DNA from: Lacrimispora saccharolytica
GTDB taxonomy: Bacteria; Bacillota; Clostridia; Lachnospirales; Lachnospiraceae
Length of the DNA stretch: 64,000 bases
Direction: 5' to 3'
Assembly (NCBI GenBank): GCA_021531795.1
Contig: JADYUL010000001.1
Location: forward strand, 124,001 to 188,000
Each line of letters begins with the position of its first letter. Within the stretch, counting starts at the first letter, position 1. Shown in pieces: positions 44,538-53,657 of the stretch. The notes below the pieces were generated by a model. It worked only from the letters and a program-made list of their open reading frames with translations. It did no database searches and was not told the DNA's origin. Position numbers and translations under genes: made by a program.

Positions 44538-45461
44538 ATGGCAATTACAGCAGGAATGGTTAAGGAACTGCGTGAGATTTCAGGCGCAGGTATGATGGAT
44601 TGTAAGAAGGCACTTACCGAGTGCAATGGAGATATGGATGAGGCTATAGAGTACCTTCGTAAGTCAGGTGCTATGAAGGCTGAGAAGAAGGCAAGCAGAA
44701 TTGCGGCTGAGGGTATCTGCCGTATAGCAATTGACGGTGGCAAGGCAGCTGTTGTTGAGGTTAACTCAGAGACAGACTTCGTTGCAAAGAATGAGGTATT
44801 CCAGAACTTCGTAGAGACTGTTGCCAAGCAGGCACTTGCTTCAGATGCAGCAGATGTTGAAGGACTTCTTCAGGAGTCATTCTTAGGTGATTCATCTAAG
44901 ACAGTTAAGGAAGCGCTTGTTGAGAAGGTTGCTACAATCGGCGAGAACCTCAATATCAGAAGATTTGAGAAGGTTGAGGCTGACCAGGTTGTTGGATATA
45001 TCCACGGCGGCGGAAGAATCGGTGTTATCGTTGCAGCAAAGACAAATGTTAAGAATGATGCAATCGAAGAAGCACTTAAGAATATCGCTATGCAGGTAGC
45101 AGCTCTTAATCCTAAGTATGTATCTGATGCAGAGGTATCAGCTGAGTATATCGAGCATGAGAAGGAGATTCTCAAAGCTCAGATCCTTGCAGATCCTAAG
45201 GAGAGCCAGAAGCCTGAGAAGGTTATCGACGGTATGATCAATGGTCGTATCAAGAAGGAACTTAAGGAAGTATGCCTTATGGATCAGGTTTACGTTAAGG
45301 CCGAGGATGGTAAGCAGACAGTTGCTCAGTATGTTGACACTGTTGCTAAGGCTAACGGAGCAGACCTTAAGGTTGTTAAGTTCGTTCGCTTTGAGACAGG
45401 AGAAGGTCTTGAGAAGAAGAACGAGGATTTCGCAGCAGAGGTTGCAGCACAGTTAGGCTAA
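44538..45461 (+). CDS. tsf: Elongation factor Ts
   Basis: Nucleotide exchange factor for EF-Tu, 307 residues, with the TS-N motif ISGAGMMDCKKAL and EVNSETDFVAKNEVF. AGGAGG precedes the ATG. It ends 20 bases before an intrinsic terminator. Confidence 0.98.
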   Translation: MAITAGMVKELREISGAGMMDCKKALTECNGDMDEAIEYLRKSGAMKAEKKASRIAAEGICRIAIDGGKAAVVEVNSETDFVAKNEVFQNFVETVAKQALASDAADVEGLLQESFLGDSSKTVKEALVEKVATIGENLNIRRFEKVEADQVVGYIHGGGRIGVIVAAKTNVKNDAIEEALKNIAMQVAALNPKYVSDAEVSAEYIEHEKEILKAQILADPKESQKPEKVIDGMINGRIKKELKEVCLMDQVYVKAEDGKQTVAQYVDTVAKANGADLKVVKFVRFETGEGLEKKNEDFAAEVAAQLG

Positions 45462-45481
45462 TATATTAATACAGACTACAG

Positions 45482-45513
45482 GGTCCTATCTCAATTTGGG
45501 GTAGGACCTTTTT
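45482..45513 (+). terminator. Intrinsic terminator of rpsB-tsf
   Basis: An 11-bp stem with two G-U pairs, GGTCCTATCTC (45482-45492) with GGGGTAGGACC (45498-45508), loop AATTT, then five Ts. Confidence 0.88.
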
Positions 45514-45521
45514 GTATTATG

Positions 45522-45530
45522 TGGTAAAAT
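45522..45530 (+). promoter_or_regulatory. Possible extended -10 promoter of the aromatic operon
   Basis: TGGTAAAAT (45522-45530) fits a TGn-extended -10 box, about 55 bases ahead of the pheA start. No convincing -35 is seen 17 bases upstream, where TAGGAC overlaps the tsf terminator. No T-box or other attenuator is recognised in this short gap. Confidence 0.3.
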
Positions 45531-45583
45531 TATACAGTGTATGCTTAGGTGTACTATATCCTGCAAAGAAAAGGGAGCAGATT

Positions 45584-46435
45584 ATGGGAATGAACAATTC
45601 TAACGTCAGAGTTGCCTATACCGGAGTTGAGGGCGCTTTTGCCCATATAGCGGCAGGCAAGATAATGCCGGATGCGACAAGAGTAAGCTATCATAGCTTT
45701 AGGTCGGCGTATATGGCAGTGGTGAACGGTGAGTGTGATTATGCGGTGCTGCCGATTGAGAACAGCTTCGCGGGTGAAGTGGGTCAGGTTATGGACCTGC
45801 TATTTGAGGGTGATCTCTATATCAGGGGCATCTATTCGCTGCATGTGACGCAGAATCTGTTAGGAGTTAAAGGTAGCAGTGAGGCCACTGTTAAGAAGGT
45901 TATCAGTCATTATCAGGCACTGGATCAGTGTTGTGAATATCTGGGCAGGATGGGCTATGAGACGGAGACTGCGACCAACACCGCGGCGGCAGCCAAGCAG
46001 GTGGCCGCGATGAAGGATGAGAGGATTGCAGCGATTGCAAGTCTTGAGACGGCGAAGCTGTATGGGCTTGATGTTATTAAGGCCAATATAAATGATGTTG
46101 CCGACAATACGACGAAGTTTGCTGTGCTTGAGAGAAGGATGTCAGAGATAATAGACAGGGATTCTGACAAGACAGATGTCTATGCGATAATGTTCACCAT
46201 TCCCAATGAGCCCGGTGGACTGGCGAAAATATTAATGACACTCGGAATCTTCGGCTACAACATGAGAGTAATCAGAAGCAGACCGCTTAAGGGACACAAC
46301 TGGACCTACTATTTCTATACGGAGGCTGAGGGCGATAAGTCGTCACTCGGGCAGGCTATGATTGAGGGACTGAAGAAGAACTGTCAGATGGTCAAGGTAC
46401 TGGGACATTACACAGAGGTAGATGAGCTTAAGTAA
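45584..46435 (+). CDS. pheA: Prephenate dehydratase with ACT domain
   Basis: Converts prephenate to phenylpyruvate for phenylalanine synthesis. The 283 residues comprise a PDT domain (VRVAYTGVEGAFAH; VLPIENSFAGEV; DNTTKFAVL, with TKF where TRF is usual) and a C-terminal ACT domain with the SRP motif for phenylalanine feedback. No chorismate mutase domain is fused. The frame is open to 45512, but ATG 45584 with AAGGGAG at 45571-45577 is chosen. aroC starts 2 bases after the stop. Confidence 0.93.
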   Translation: MGMNNSNVRVAYTGVEGAFAHIAAGKIMPDATRVSYHSFRSAYMAVVNGECDYAVLPIENSFAGEVGQVMDLLFEGDLYIRGIYSLHVTQNLLGVKGSSEATVKKVISHYQALDQCCEYLGRMGYETETATNTAAAAKQVAAMKDERIAAIASLETAKLYGLDVIKANINDVADNTTKFAVLERRMSEIIDRDSDKTDVYAIMFTIPNEPGGLAKILMTLGIFGYNMRVIRSRPLKGHNWTYYFYTEAEGDKSSLGQAMIEGLKKNCQMVKVLGHYTEVDELK

Positions 46436-46437
46436 AT

Positions 46438-47544
46438 ATGAAGAATACATTTGGTGATAATTTAGCAATTACTATATTTGGAGAGAGCCACGGGGAATAT
46501 ATAGGTGTGGTTCTTGACGGACTGGCTCCGGGGATCGAGGTTAATGATGAGACCATAAGATCGATGCTTGAGCTTAGACGTCCCGCGGGAAGGATATCTA
46601 CAACCAGGGTTGAGATGGATGAATACAGAATAGTAAGCGGAGTATTCGAGGGCAGGACCACGGGAACGGCTCTCACCATTATTATTCCCAATACTGTTCA
46701 GAGAAGCAAGGATTATTCCAAGACAAGACCGATCCCGCGTCCCGGTCATGCGGATTATACTGCTTATGCCAAGTATCACGGCTTCGAGGATTACAGGGGA
46801 GGCGGACATTTCTCGGGAAGGATTACCGCGGCAATTGTTGCGGCGGGCGGAATTGTTATGCCTGCGCTCAATAAGAAGGGTATATATATAGGCAGTCATA
46901 TTAAGAGATGTGCAGGTGTAAACGACAGAGACTTTAATGATTACCTTGAAGATATAGACACACTTAGTTCGAGCTCTTTTGCCGTACTTGACAGCGATGC
47001 TAAGGAAGAGATGATAAGCAGAGCCGAGGCGGCTGCAAGAGAGGGCGACAGCGTCGGAGGAATCCTGGAAACTGCCATTATAGGATTGCCGGCAGGACTT
47101 GGAGAGCCCTGGTTTGACTCTATAGAAAGCAGGCTTTCGCATGCCATGTTCGGAATACCCGCTGTGAAGGGAATAGAATTTGGAGCGGGCTTTGACATGG
47201 TGGATGCAAGAGGAAGCGAATATAACGACCCGTTTAGGATGAACGGTGACAGGGTGGTTACGACGACAAACAACAACGGTGGGATCAACGGCGGGATTAC
47301 CAATGGAATGCCGGTGTTAATGAGGCTGGCCGTTAAGCCTACACCTTCTATATACAAGAAACAGGAGTCTGTGAACATGTTTGAGGGCGTGAATGCGGAC
47401 CTTGTTATCGAGGGAAGACATGACCCTGCGATCATTCACAGGGCACGCATTGTTGCAGACAGCCTGGTTGCCGTGGTTATCTATGATATTATGGCGGGCA
47501 GATACGGAACGGATTATTTTGCGGGAAGCAAAGAGGATAAGTAA
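46438..47544 (+). CDS. aroC: Chorismate synthase
   Basis: Forms chorismate from EPSP using reduced flavin. The 368 residues include the signatures GESHGEYIGVVLDGLAPG, RPGHADYT, GGGHFSGR and the C-terminal GRHDP motif. It starts only 2 bases after pheA with little ribosome binding site, so it is probably translationally coupled. Confidence 0.96.
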   Translation: MKNTFGDNLAITIFGESHGEYIGVVLDGLAPGIEVNDETIRSMLELRRPAGRISTTRVEMDEYRIVSGVFEGRTTGTALTIIIPNTVQRSKDYSKTRPIPRPGHADYTAYAKYHGFEDYRGGGHFSGRITAAIVAAGGIVMPALNKKGIYIGSHIKRCAGVNDRDFNDYLEDIDTLSSSSFAVLDSDAKEEMISRAEAAAREGDSVGGILETAIIGLPAGLGEPWFDSIESRLSHAMFGIPAVKGIEFGAGFDMVDARGSEYNDPFRMNGDRVVTTTNNNGGINGGITNGMPVLMRLAVKPTPSIYKKQESVNMFEGVNADLVIEGRHDPAIIHRARIVADSLVAVVIYDIMAGRYGTDYFAGSKEDK

Positions 47545-47545
47545 C

Positions 47546-48793
47546 ATGGAATACGGACTGATCGGTGAACATTTAGGGCACAGCTTCTCTAAGGAGATTC
47601 ATAACAGAATTGCCGATTATGATTATATATTGAAGGAAATTGAACCGGACAGGCTCAAAGACTTTATTACGTCAAGGGAATACAGGGGACTCAATGTGAC
47701 CATTCCCTATAAGCAGGATGTGATTGCTTGGCTCGATGAGGTTGATGAGGCGGCGCTTGATATCGGCGCGGTCAATACCATTGTGAACAGGGATGGCAGA
47801 CTGTATGGATATAATACGGATTATCTGGGAATGAGGGAACTGATCCTAAGTAACGGTATGGACCTTCAGGCTGCAACGGTTCTGATTCTTGGATCGGGCG
47901 GAACTTCAAAGACTGCATATAAGGTTGCAGAGAGCCTGGGTGCAAAGCAGATAATCAAGGTTAGCAGACATCCGAAGAATGGTGAGATCACCTATGAGGA
48001 GGCATACAGGGATTATTCATATGCGGATGCAATCATCAACACCACACCCTGCGGCATGTATCCCGATACGGAGGGATGCCCAATAGACGTAAGCAGGTTT
48101 AATAACCTTAGCGCAGTGGTGGATGCGATATACAATCCACTGAACACACGACTGGTGCTCAGTGCAAGGCAGAGAGGGATCAAAGCTTCGGGTGGGCTCT
48201 ATATGCTGGTGGCACAGGCTGTCAAGGCAAGCGAGCTCTTCTTTGATACGACTTACGCTCCTGCCGTTATGGAATCAATATTTGGTTCAATGGAGGGTCA
48301 GAAGAAGAACATTGTGCTTATAGGCATGCCCGGATGCGGCAAGAGTACTGTTGGAAAGGCCCTTAAGGATAAACTTAACAGAGAATTTATAGATTCGGAT
48401 GCAGAGATTGTAAAAAGAGCGGGAATTGAGATACCTCGGATATTCAGTGAATATGGTGAGGTATATTTCAGGAAACTTGAAAGTGAAGTTATCAGTGATC
48501 TGTCGAAGAGAACCGGTATTGTCATAGCTACCGGTGGCGGAGCGATACTTAATGATAAGAATGTGGAAGAACTTAAGAAGAACGGTGAACTAATCTGGCT
48601 TAACAGACCTATTGACAGTATTATCCCTACTGAGGACAGACCGCTTTCAAATGACAGGGATAAATTAATTAAGCTCTATACTGTAAGGGAGCCCATCTAC
48701 AGGGCAGCAGCAGACAGGGAGATCGATGCATGTGACAGTATCGAAGGAATTGTGGAAAGAATAGGAAGTATGTATGAAAATCAGAGTAATTAA
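47546..48793 (+). CDS. Shikimate dehydrogenase / shikimate kinase fusion
   Basis: 415 residues. The AroE domain spans about 1-245 (LIGEHLGHSFSKEIHN; LNVTIPYK; GAVNTIV; dinucleotide motif GSGGTSKTA). The AroK domain spans about 253-415 with Walker A GMPGCGKST at 260-268, ATGGGAILN and the lid arginine region (EDRPLSND). It carries out two shikimate pathway steps in one chain. The open frame extends upstream to 47393 inside aroC, but ATG 47546 fits the AroE start and has GAGGAT ahead. It overlaps aroQ by 20 bases. Confidence 0.93.
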   Translation: MEYGLIGEHLGHSFSKEIHNRIADYDYILKEIEPDRLKDFITSREYRGLNVTIPYKQDVIAWLDEVDEAALDIGAVNTIVNRDGRLYGYNTDYLGMRELILSNGMDLQAATVLILGSGGTSKTAYKVAESLGAKQIIKVSRHPKNGEITYEEAYRDYSYADAIINTTPCGMYPDTEGCPIDVSRFNNLSAVVDAIYNPLNTRLVLSARQRGIKASGGLYMLVAQAVKASELFFDTTYAPAVMESIFGSMEGQKKNIVLIGMPGCGKSTVGKALKDKLNREFIDSDAEIVKRAGIEIPRIFSEYGEVYFRKLESEVISDLSKRTGIVIATGGGAILNDKNVEELKKNGELIWLNRPIDSIIPTEDRPLSNDRDKLIKLYTVREPIYRAAADREIDACDSIEGIVERIGSMYENQSN

Positions 48794-49208
48794 CGGTCCC
48801 AATCTCAATATGCTTGGTATCAGGGAACCTGCCATATACGGAAGCACGACTTACGAACACCTGTGTGATCTTATAAGGAACCATGCTGAAAAAACGGGGG
48901 TAAGTGTAACCCTGCTTCAGAGCAATCATGAGGGTGATCTGGTGGACTATATCCAGCAGGCATACGGCGTGGATGATGCGATTGTTATCAATCCCGGAGC
49001 CTATACCCATACGTCGGTAGCAATTCTGGATGCAGCCAAGGCTGTGGGACTTCCTGTTGTTGAGGTACATATCTCCAAGGTTGAGGACAGAGAAGATTTC
49101 AGACAGATAAGCTATATAAGACAGGCCTGTGTCAAGACAATAACGGGTCACGGAATCGCAGGATATACAGAGGCGATGGATTATCTTAAGGAGAACTACG
49201 GAGCGTAA
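48774..49208 (+). CDS. aroQ: 3-Dehydroquinate dehydratase, type II
   Basis: 144 residues with INGPNLNMLG, the NPGAYTHTSVAI stretch and EVHISKVEDREDFR active-site segments typical of the dodecameric type II enzyme. It overlaps the end of the aroE/aroK fusion by 20 bases and is 1 base from aroA. Confidence 0.96.
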   Translation: MKIRVINGPNLNMLGIREPAIYGSTTYEHLCDLIRNHAEKTGVSVTLLQSNHEGDLVDYIQQAYGVDDAIVINPGAYTHTSVAILDAAKAVGLPVVEVHISKVEDREDFRQISYIRQACVKTITGHGIAGYTEAMDYLKENYGA

Positions 49209-49209
49209 T

Positions 49210-50418
49210 ATGATAGCAAGTTTTATGCCATCTGTGGCCAGGGGAGATATTATGGCTCCGCCTTCCAAGAGCATGGCACACAGATATATGATAGCTGCGG
49301 CTCTGTCTGACGGGAAGAGTCGTATAGACAACATAAGCTATTCAGAGGATATTCTTGCGACAATTGACTGTATAAGGGCAATTGGTGCAACGGTTAACGA
49401 ATATGAAGATCATATAGAGGTAATAGGAAGAGGTATTAGCGCGGGGGGTAAGGTAAAGTTTTGCTGCAGGGAATGCGGCTCCACGCTAAGATTCTTTGTG
49501 CCCATTGCGATGATGCTTGGAACGGAAGCAACTCTTGTCGGAAGCAAGACACTGCTTTCACGTCCCATGTCAGTATATGAGGAAATTGCAGCTAAGCAGA
49601 ATATAGAATATTGCAAGGATGAAGCGGGAATCCATGTTAAGGGAAAACTCTGTGCGGGAAAATACGAGGTGCCGGGCAACATAAGCAGTCAGTTTATAAC
49701 CGGACTTCTGTTTGTACTGCCTCTGCTTGACGGTGACAGCACTATTCGTCTCATTCCTCCGGTTGACAGCCGTTCTTATATCGAGCTTACACTCAAGGCA
49801 TTGAAACTATATGGAATTGAGGCATACTTTGTAAATGAGCTTGAACTGCATGTCAGTGGTAATCAGCAGTACAGATGCGCGGATGTAACCGTCGAGGGCG
49901 ATTTTTCCAATGCTGCATTCTTAGATGTCTTTAATACGATAGGCGGCGAGGTGAAGGTAGGCGGTTTATCGGCTGACAGCACGCAGGGCGACAGAGTGTA
50001 TAAGGAATATTTCAAGAAACTTCTTGAGGGGAAGCCCACGCTTGATATATCCAACTGTCCGGATTTGGGACCGGTGCTTATGGCTGTTGCCGCGATGAAC
50101 AACGGCGGCATTTTTACCGGAACCAGAAGGCTTGCCATGAAGGAGAGCGACAGAGGCAGAGCCATGTGTGAGGAGCTTGGTAAGCTTGGTATAGAGAGTC
50201 GAATGGATGAAGATGAAATAGAGATAATGAAGGGAGAACTTGTGCCGCCTTCAGAGACACTGAACGGGTGGAATGACCACAGGATTGTTATGGCTGTTGC
50301 CACCTTGCTTAGCAGGATTGGCGGAAGCGTTGATGATGCACAGGCGGTAAATAAGAGTTTTCCGGATTATTATGACAGAATAAGGAGACTCGGTATCGAG
50401 GTATCCGTGAGGGAGTAA
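49210..50418 (+). CDS. aroA: 3-Phosphoshikimate 1-carboxyvinyltransferase (EPSP synthase)
   Basis: 402 residues with APPSKSMAHR, ECGSTLRFF, GNISSQFITGLL and the NDHRIVMA segment. The first motif differs slightly from the usual PGSKS, having PPSKS. It acts between shikimate-3-phosphate and aroC. It is tightly packed in the operon. Confidence 0.95.
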   Translation: MIASFMPSVARGDIMAPPSKSMAHRYMIAAALSDGKSRIDNISYSEDILATIDCIRAIGATVNEYEDHIEVIGRGISAGGKVKFCCRECGSTLRFFVPIAMMLGTEATLVGSKTLLSRPMSVYEEIAAKQNIEYCKDEAGIHVKGKLCAGKYEVPGNISSQFITGLLFVLPLLDGDSTIRLIPPVDSRSYIELTLKALKLYGIEAYFVNELELHVSGNQQYRCADVTVEGDFSNAAFLDVFNTIGGEVKVGGLSADSTQGDRVYKEYFKKLLEGKPTLDISNCPDLGPVLMAVAAMNNGGIFTGTRRLAMKESDRGRAMCEELGKLGIESRMDEDEIEIMKGELVPPSETLNGWNDHRIVMAVATLLSRIGGSVDDAQAVNKSFPDYYDRIRRLGIEVSVRE

Positions 50419-50422
50419 TGTT

Positions 50423-51451
50423 ATGAATATGGTATTGGAGAGACAGCTGGCGGTGCCGGCTGAGATTAAAGAGAGATGTCCGCTCACAATGAAGATGAGC
50501 GATACAATCGGAAGGAAGAGAACAGAGATTAAAGAGGTATTCGAGGGAAGGGATAACAGGAAGCTTCTTATTATCGGCCCCTGCTCTGCAGACAATGAGG
50601 ATAGTGTAATTGATTATATTGGAAGGCTGGCCCGTATTCAGGAGAAGGTGGAGGAGAAGATATTAATCGTCCCCAGAATCTACACGAACAAGCCGAGGAC
50701 TACGGGGGAGGGATACAAGGGTATGCTTCACCAGCCTGACCCGACCGAGAAGCCCGATATGATTAAGGGTATTATCGCAACCAGACATCTGCATATGAGA
50801 GCTGTTGAGGAGACGGGTTTCGTGTGTGCGGATGAGATGCTGTATCCTGAGAATTATCAGTACTTGGATGATGTACTCGGATATATAGCGGTGGGTGCGC
50901 GTTCGGTTGAGAATCAGCAGCACAGACTGGTCGCATCGGGAGTGGATGTGCCGGTCGGTATGAAGAATCCGACTTCGGGAGACTATACTGTTATGATGAA
51001 TGCAATTCTTGCAGCACAGCATGGCCATACATTTATATACAGAGGCTGGGAGGCTCATTCACAGGGCAATCCCCTGGCACACTCGATCCTGCGTGGTTAT
51101 ACCAATAAGCACGGACAGTCACAGCCCAATTATCATTATGAGGACCTTATAAGACTCTGTGACTATTATGATGAGAGAGAGCTTTCGAATCCCGCTGTGA
51201 TAATCGATACAAACCACAGCAATTCAAATAAGAATCCATACGAGCAGCCGAGAATCATTAAGGATGTGCTTCATTCCGGCAGACAGAATGAGAGGATTGA
51301 CGGAATACTTAAGGGCTTCATGGTGGAGAGCTACATTGAGGACGGCAATCAGAAGGTTGGTGGAGGCTGCTACGGCAAGTCGATCACGGACCCCTGTCTT
51401 GGTTGGGACAAGACTGAGAAACTGATATATGAGATTGCAGATTTGATCTGA
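50423..51451 (+). CDS. 3-Deoxy-7-phosphoheptulonate synthase (class I)
   Basis: First step of the shikimate pathway. The 342 residues have IGPCSADNEDSVIDYIGRLA and GCYGKSITDPCLGW of the AroF/G/H-type enzymes. It starts 4 bases after aroA. With pheA at the head, the operon covers most of the route to phenylalanine, but aroB and the mutase are missing here. Which aromatic amino acid inhibits it cannot be told from sequence. Confidence 0.94.
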   Translation: MNMVLERQLAVPAEIKERCPLTMKMSDTIGRKRTEIKEVFEGRDNRKLLIIGPCSADNEDSVIDYIGRLARIQEKVEEKILIVPRIYTNKPRTTGEGYKGMLHQPDPTEKPDMIKGIIATRHLHMRAVEETGFVCADEMLYPENYQYLDDVLGYIAVGARSVENQQHRLVASGVDVPVGMKNPTSGDYTVMMNAILAAQHGHTFIYRGWEAHSQGNPLAHSILRGYTNKHGQSQPNYHYEDLIRLCDYYDERELSNPAVIIDTNHSNSNKNPYEQPRIIKDVLHSGRQNERIDGILKGFMVESYIEDGNQKVGGGCYGKSITDPCLGWDKTEKLIYEIADLI

Positions 51452-51463
51452 CGGAGGGAAATA

Positions 51464-53053
51464 ATGTATAGCGAGGGAAAACTGATAATAGGAAAAAGTG
51501 AAAGGGGCGAGGTTGCGATCTATCCCAAGATGGCCAACAGACACGGTCTGATCGCGGGAGCGACCGGCACAGGAAAGACAACAACCGTGAAAACCGTGGC
51601 AGAGGCTTTCTCGGAAGCAGGAGTGAGTGTATTCCTTGCAGATGTAAAGGGAGACCTCTCCGGTATCGCCAAGGCCGCGGACAGAAGCGACGGCGTGAAG
51701 TATCCGACTAATATCTTCGACGTATACGGTGAGATGGGTATGCCGCTTAGAACAACCATATCTGAGATGGGTCCAACACTTCTCTCAAGGATACTGGATT
51801 TAAATCAGACCCAGTCGGACTTGCTTGCCATTGTATTTAAGATAGCTGATGATGAGGGGCTTCTTCTTATTGATATCAAGGACCTTCGCTCGATGCTTAC
51901 CTATGTAAATGATAACGCATCTGAATATAGTTCAACCTATGGTAATATTGCCAAGTCTTCTATCACTACAATAATCAGGGCACTTATTGCTCTGGAGAGT
52001 GAGGGTGGTGATATGTTCTTCGGTGAGCCTGCCATTGACATTATGGACTGGATAGGCACGGATGCATCCGGCAGGGGATATATCCAGTTGCTTGACTGCC
52101 AAAAGTTAATACTTAATCCTACAATGTATTCCACACTTTTACTGTGGATGCTCTCTGAGATATATGAGACGCTTCCCGAGGTGGGTGATATGGATAAGCC
52201 GAGATTGGTGTTCTTCTTTGACGAAGCACATATGCTTTTTGACAATGCAAGCAGGGCTCTGCTTAGTAAGATAGAACAGGTGGTTAAGCTCATTCGTTCC
52301 AAGGGAGTGGGTATCTATTTTATCACCCAGAATCCTTCGGATATTCCAAACGGTGTGCTTGCACAGCTTAGTAACAAGATTCAGCATGCGTTACATGCAT
52401 ATACTCCGGCTGAGCAGAAGGCCATTAAGGCAGCAGCCGATTCCTTCAGGGTCAATCCCGAGTTCAAGACGGCTGAGAAGTTAGAAGAACTCGGTATAGG
52501 TGAAGCCCTTGTTTCTGTGCTCGACGAAGCGGGTGTGCCGACAGTGGTTGAGATAACGAAGATCGATCTGCCTCACAGCAGTATGAAGCCCATCAATATG
52601 AATGAGCGCGACGAGGTTGTATATTCATCGCCTCTCTTTGACAAATATTCTGAGGCTGTGGACCGTTATTCCGCTTACGAGGAACTGAACGGCAAGTCGG
52701 GTGAAGGCTCCAGATATGGCAAAAGTGCGACAACTGAGACTGAAGAACTTCCTGAAACGGAAGAAGAAGATGACGATCCGCGCAAGGCTTATGCCAGGGC
52801 TCATAAGATAAGCAGTTCTACCGGCGCAAAACAGGGAAAGAGTACTTCCAGGTCAACCAAATCGTCGGGAAGGAGACAGAAGTCTGCTTCCGAGAAGATT
52901 GTAAGAAGTGTAGCCAATACCGCTGCGGGAACCATTGGAAGAGAAGTTGGCAATTCCTTCGGCAAGTCAGTCGGAGGCTCTTTTGGCAGAAGATTGGGCG
53001 GCAATGTGGGAGCGACCCTGGCAAGAGGCATTATGGGTACCTTCCTTAAGTGA
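51464..53053 (+). CDS. HerA-like P-loop ATPase (DUF853 family)
   Basis: 529 residues. Walker A GATGTGKTTT at about 33-42, Walker B VFFFDEAHMLFD, and a DUF853/HerA-FtsK-like core (DVKGDLSGIAKAAD; GVLAQLSNKIQHALHA) are clear. After about residue 400 comes a charged, Ser/Lys-rich linker and a glycine-rich amphipathic tail (FGKSVGGSFGRRLGGNVG). AGGGAAATA precedes the ATG, 12 bases after the DAHP synthase, so it is likely cotranscribed with the aromatic operon. Its substrate is unknown; the HerA family translocates DNA. Confidence 0.88.
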   Translation: MYSEGKLIIGKSERGEVAIYPKMANRHGLIAGATGTGKTTTVKTVAEAFSEAGVSVFLADVKGDLSGIAKAADRSDGVKYPTNIFDVYGEMGMPLRTTISEMGPTLLSRILDLNQTQSDLLAIVFKIADDEGLLLIDIKDLRSMLTYVNDNASEYSSTYGNIAKSSITTIIRALIALESEGGDMFFGEPAIDIMDWIGTDASGRGYIQLLDCQKLILNPTMYSTLLLWMLSEIYETLPEVGDMDKPRLVFFFDEAHMLFDNASRALLSKIEQVVKLIRSKGVGIYFITQNPSDIPNGVLAQLSNKIQHALHAYTPAEQKAIKAAADSFRVNPEFKTAEKLEELGIGEALVSVLDEAGVPTVVEITKIDLPHSSMKPINMNERDEVVYSSPLFDKYSEAVDRYSAYEELNGKSGEGSRYGKSATTETEELPETEEEDDDPRKAYARAHKISSSTGAKQGKSTSRSTKSSGRRQKSASEKIVRSVANTAAGTIGREVGNSFGKSVGGSFGRRLGGNVGATLARGIMGTFLK

Positions 53054-53077
53054 TTAGAATAAAGATGGAGAATATAT

Positions 53078-53518
53078 ATGTTAGATAATGTCAGTATCAT
53101 GATGGAGGACAAGCTTGTGGCATTGTCCGGACTTAAGAAGGAAAGATATGAGAGCAATGTCGAGGTATTTGGTGAGAAGCATGCAGCGTACTTTGACGAG
53201 ATGCTTGGAATTGTAGCAGAAAGTGAGGATAAGGAGGCTGCTGCGGCTGCGATCGCAGAGTGTTTTGTTACTCAGGTCTTTGATGCCTACAGTAAGAACG
53301 GCAAGGTTAAGAGCAGACTGCAGATGGATCTCAACTATATGATGATATATTATTTCTTCCCGGTTATGCTGCTTAAGGAAGATGAGAACAGGACTCTTAT
53401 CTGTGATGCCGTTAGGGATAAGTGGAATGAGGTATTTAGAACCACAATTAACTATGCAGACTATGAGACGATTAAGTCCGGTTTTAAGAGAAAGATATTC
53501 GGTTTCATAATTGAGTAA
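53078..53518 (+). CDS. Unknown helical protein next to HerA-like ATPase
   Basis: 146 residues, predicted mostly alpha-helical, with no signal peptide or clear membrane helix apart from a hydrophobic LNYMMIYYFFPVMLL stretch near 88-102. It is 24 bases downstream of the HerA-like gene. I do not recognise a family. The translation is typical of the neighbouring genes in codon use, so it looks real. Confidence 0.7.
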   Translation: MLDNVSIMMEDKLVALSGLKKERYESNVEVFGEKHAAYFDEMLGIVAESEDKEAAAAAIAECFVTQVFDAYSKNGKVKSRLQMDLNYMMIYYFFPVMLLKEDENRTLICDAVRDKWNEVFRTTINYADYETIKSGFKRKIFGFIIE

Positions 53519-53555
53519 GGAATAACGTAAATCGATTTAGTAAAAGTGCACAAAA

Positions 53556-53570
53556 TAATTTCGGAAAATT
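53556..53570. promoter_or_regulatory. CodY-box-like site upstream of maltodextrin operon
   Basis: TAATTTCGGAAAATT differs from the CodY consensus AATTTTCWGAAAATT at three of 15 positions. A second, weaker half-match AATTTTC (53622-53628) lies inside the promoter spacer, and GAAAATT recurs at 53651-53657. codY itself is in this window. Confidence 0.4.
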
Positions 53571-53609
53571 TAGTAAAATGCCGAAGTTATGTTTTTTACC
53601 TTTTTCTTC

Positions 53610-53638
53610 TTGTAATGAGGAAATTTTCGTGATAATAT
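53610..53638 (+). promoter_or_regulatory. Predicted sigma-A promoter of the maltodextrin operon
   Basis: TTGTAA (53610-53615), a 17-base spacer and TAATAT (53633-53638), about 75 bases ahead of the start codon. Confidence 0.55.
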
Positions 53639-53642
53639 CATC

Positions 53643-53657
53643 TTGCAAGCGAAAATT
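53643..53657. promoter_or_regulatory. Possible cre (CcpA) or LacI-type operator
   Basis: TTGCAAGCGAAAATT fits the cre pattern WTGNAANCGNWNNCW except for one C. It overlaps the expected transcription start. The same TTGCAAGC half-arm recurs inverted as GCTTGCAA around 53668-53675, so a LacI-family sugar repressor (MalR type) is an alternative reader. Confidence 0.4.

Noticed and set aside
45462-45583. T-box or attenuator in front of pheA
   Set aside because: The gap of about 120 bases is largely the tsf terminator; no T-box core or peptide-coding attenuator is visible.
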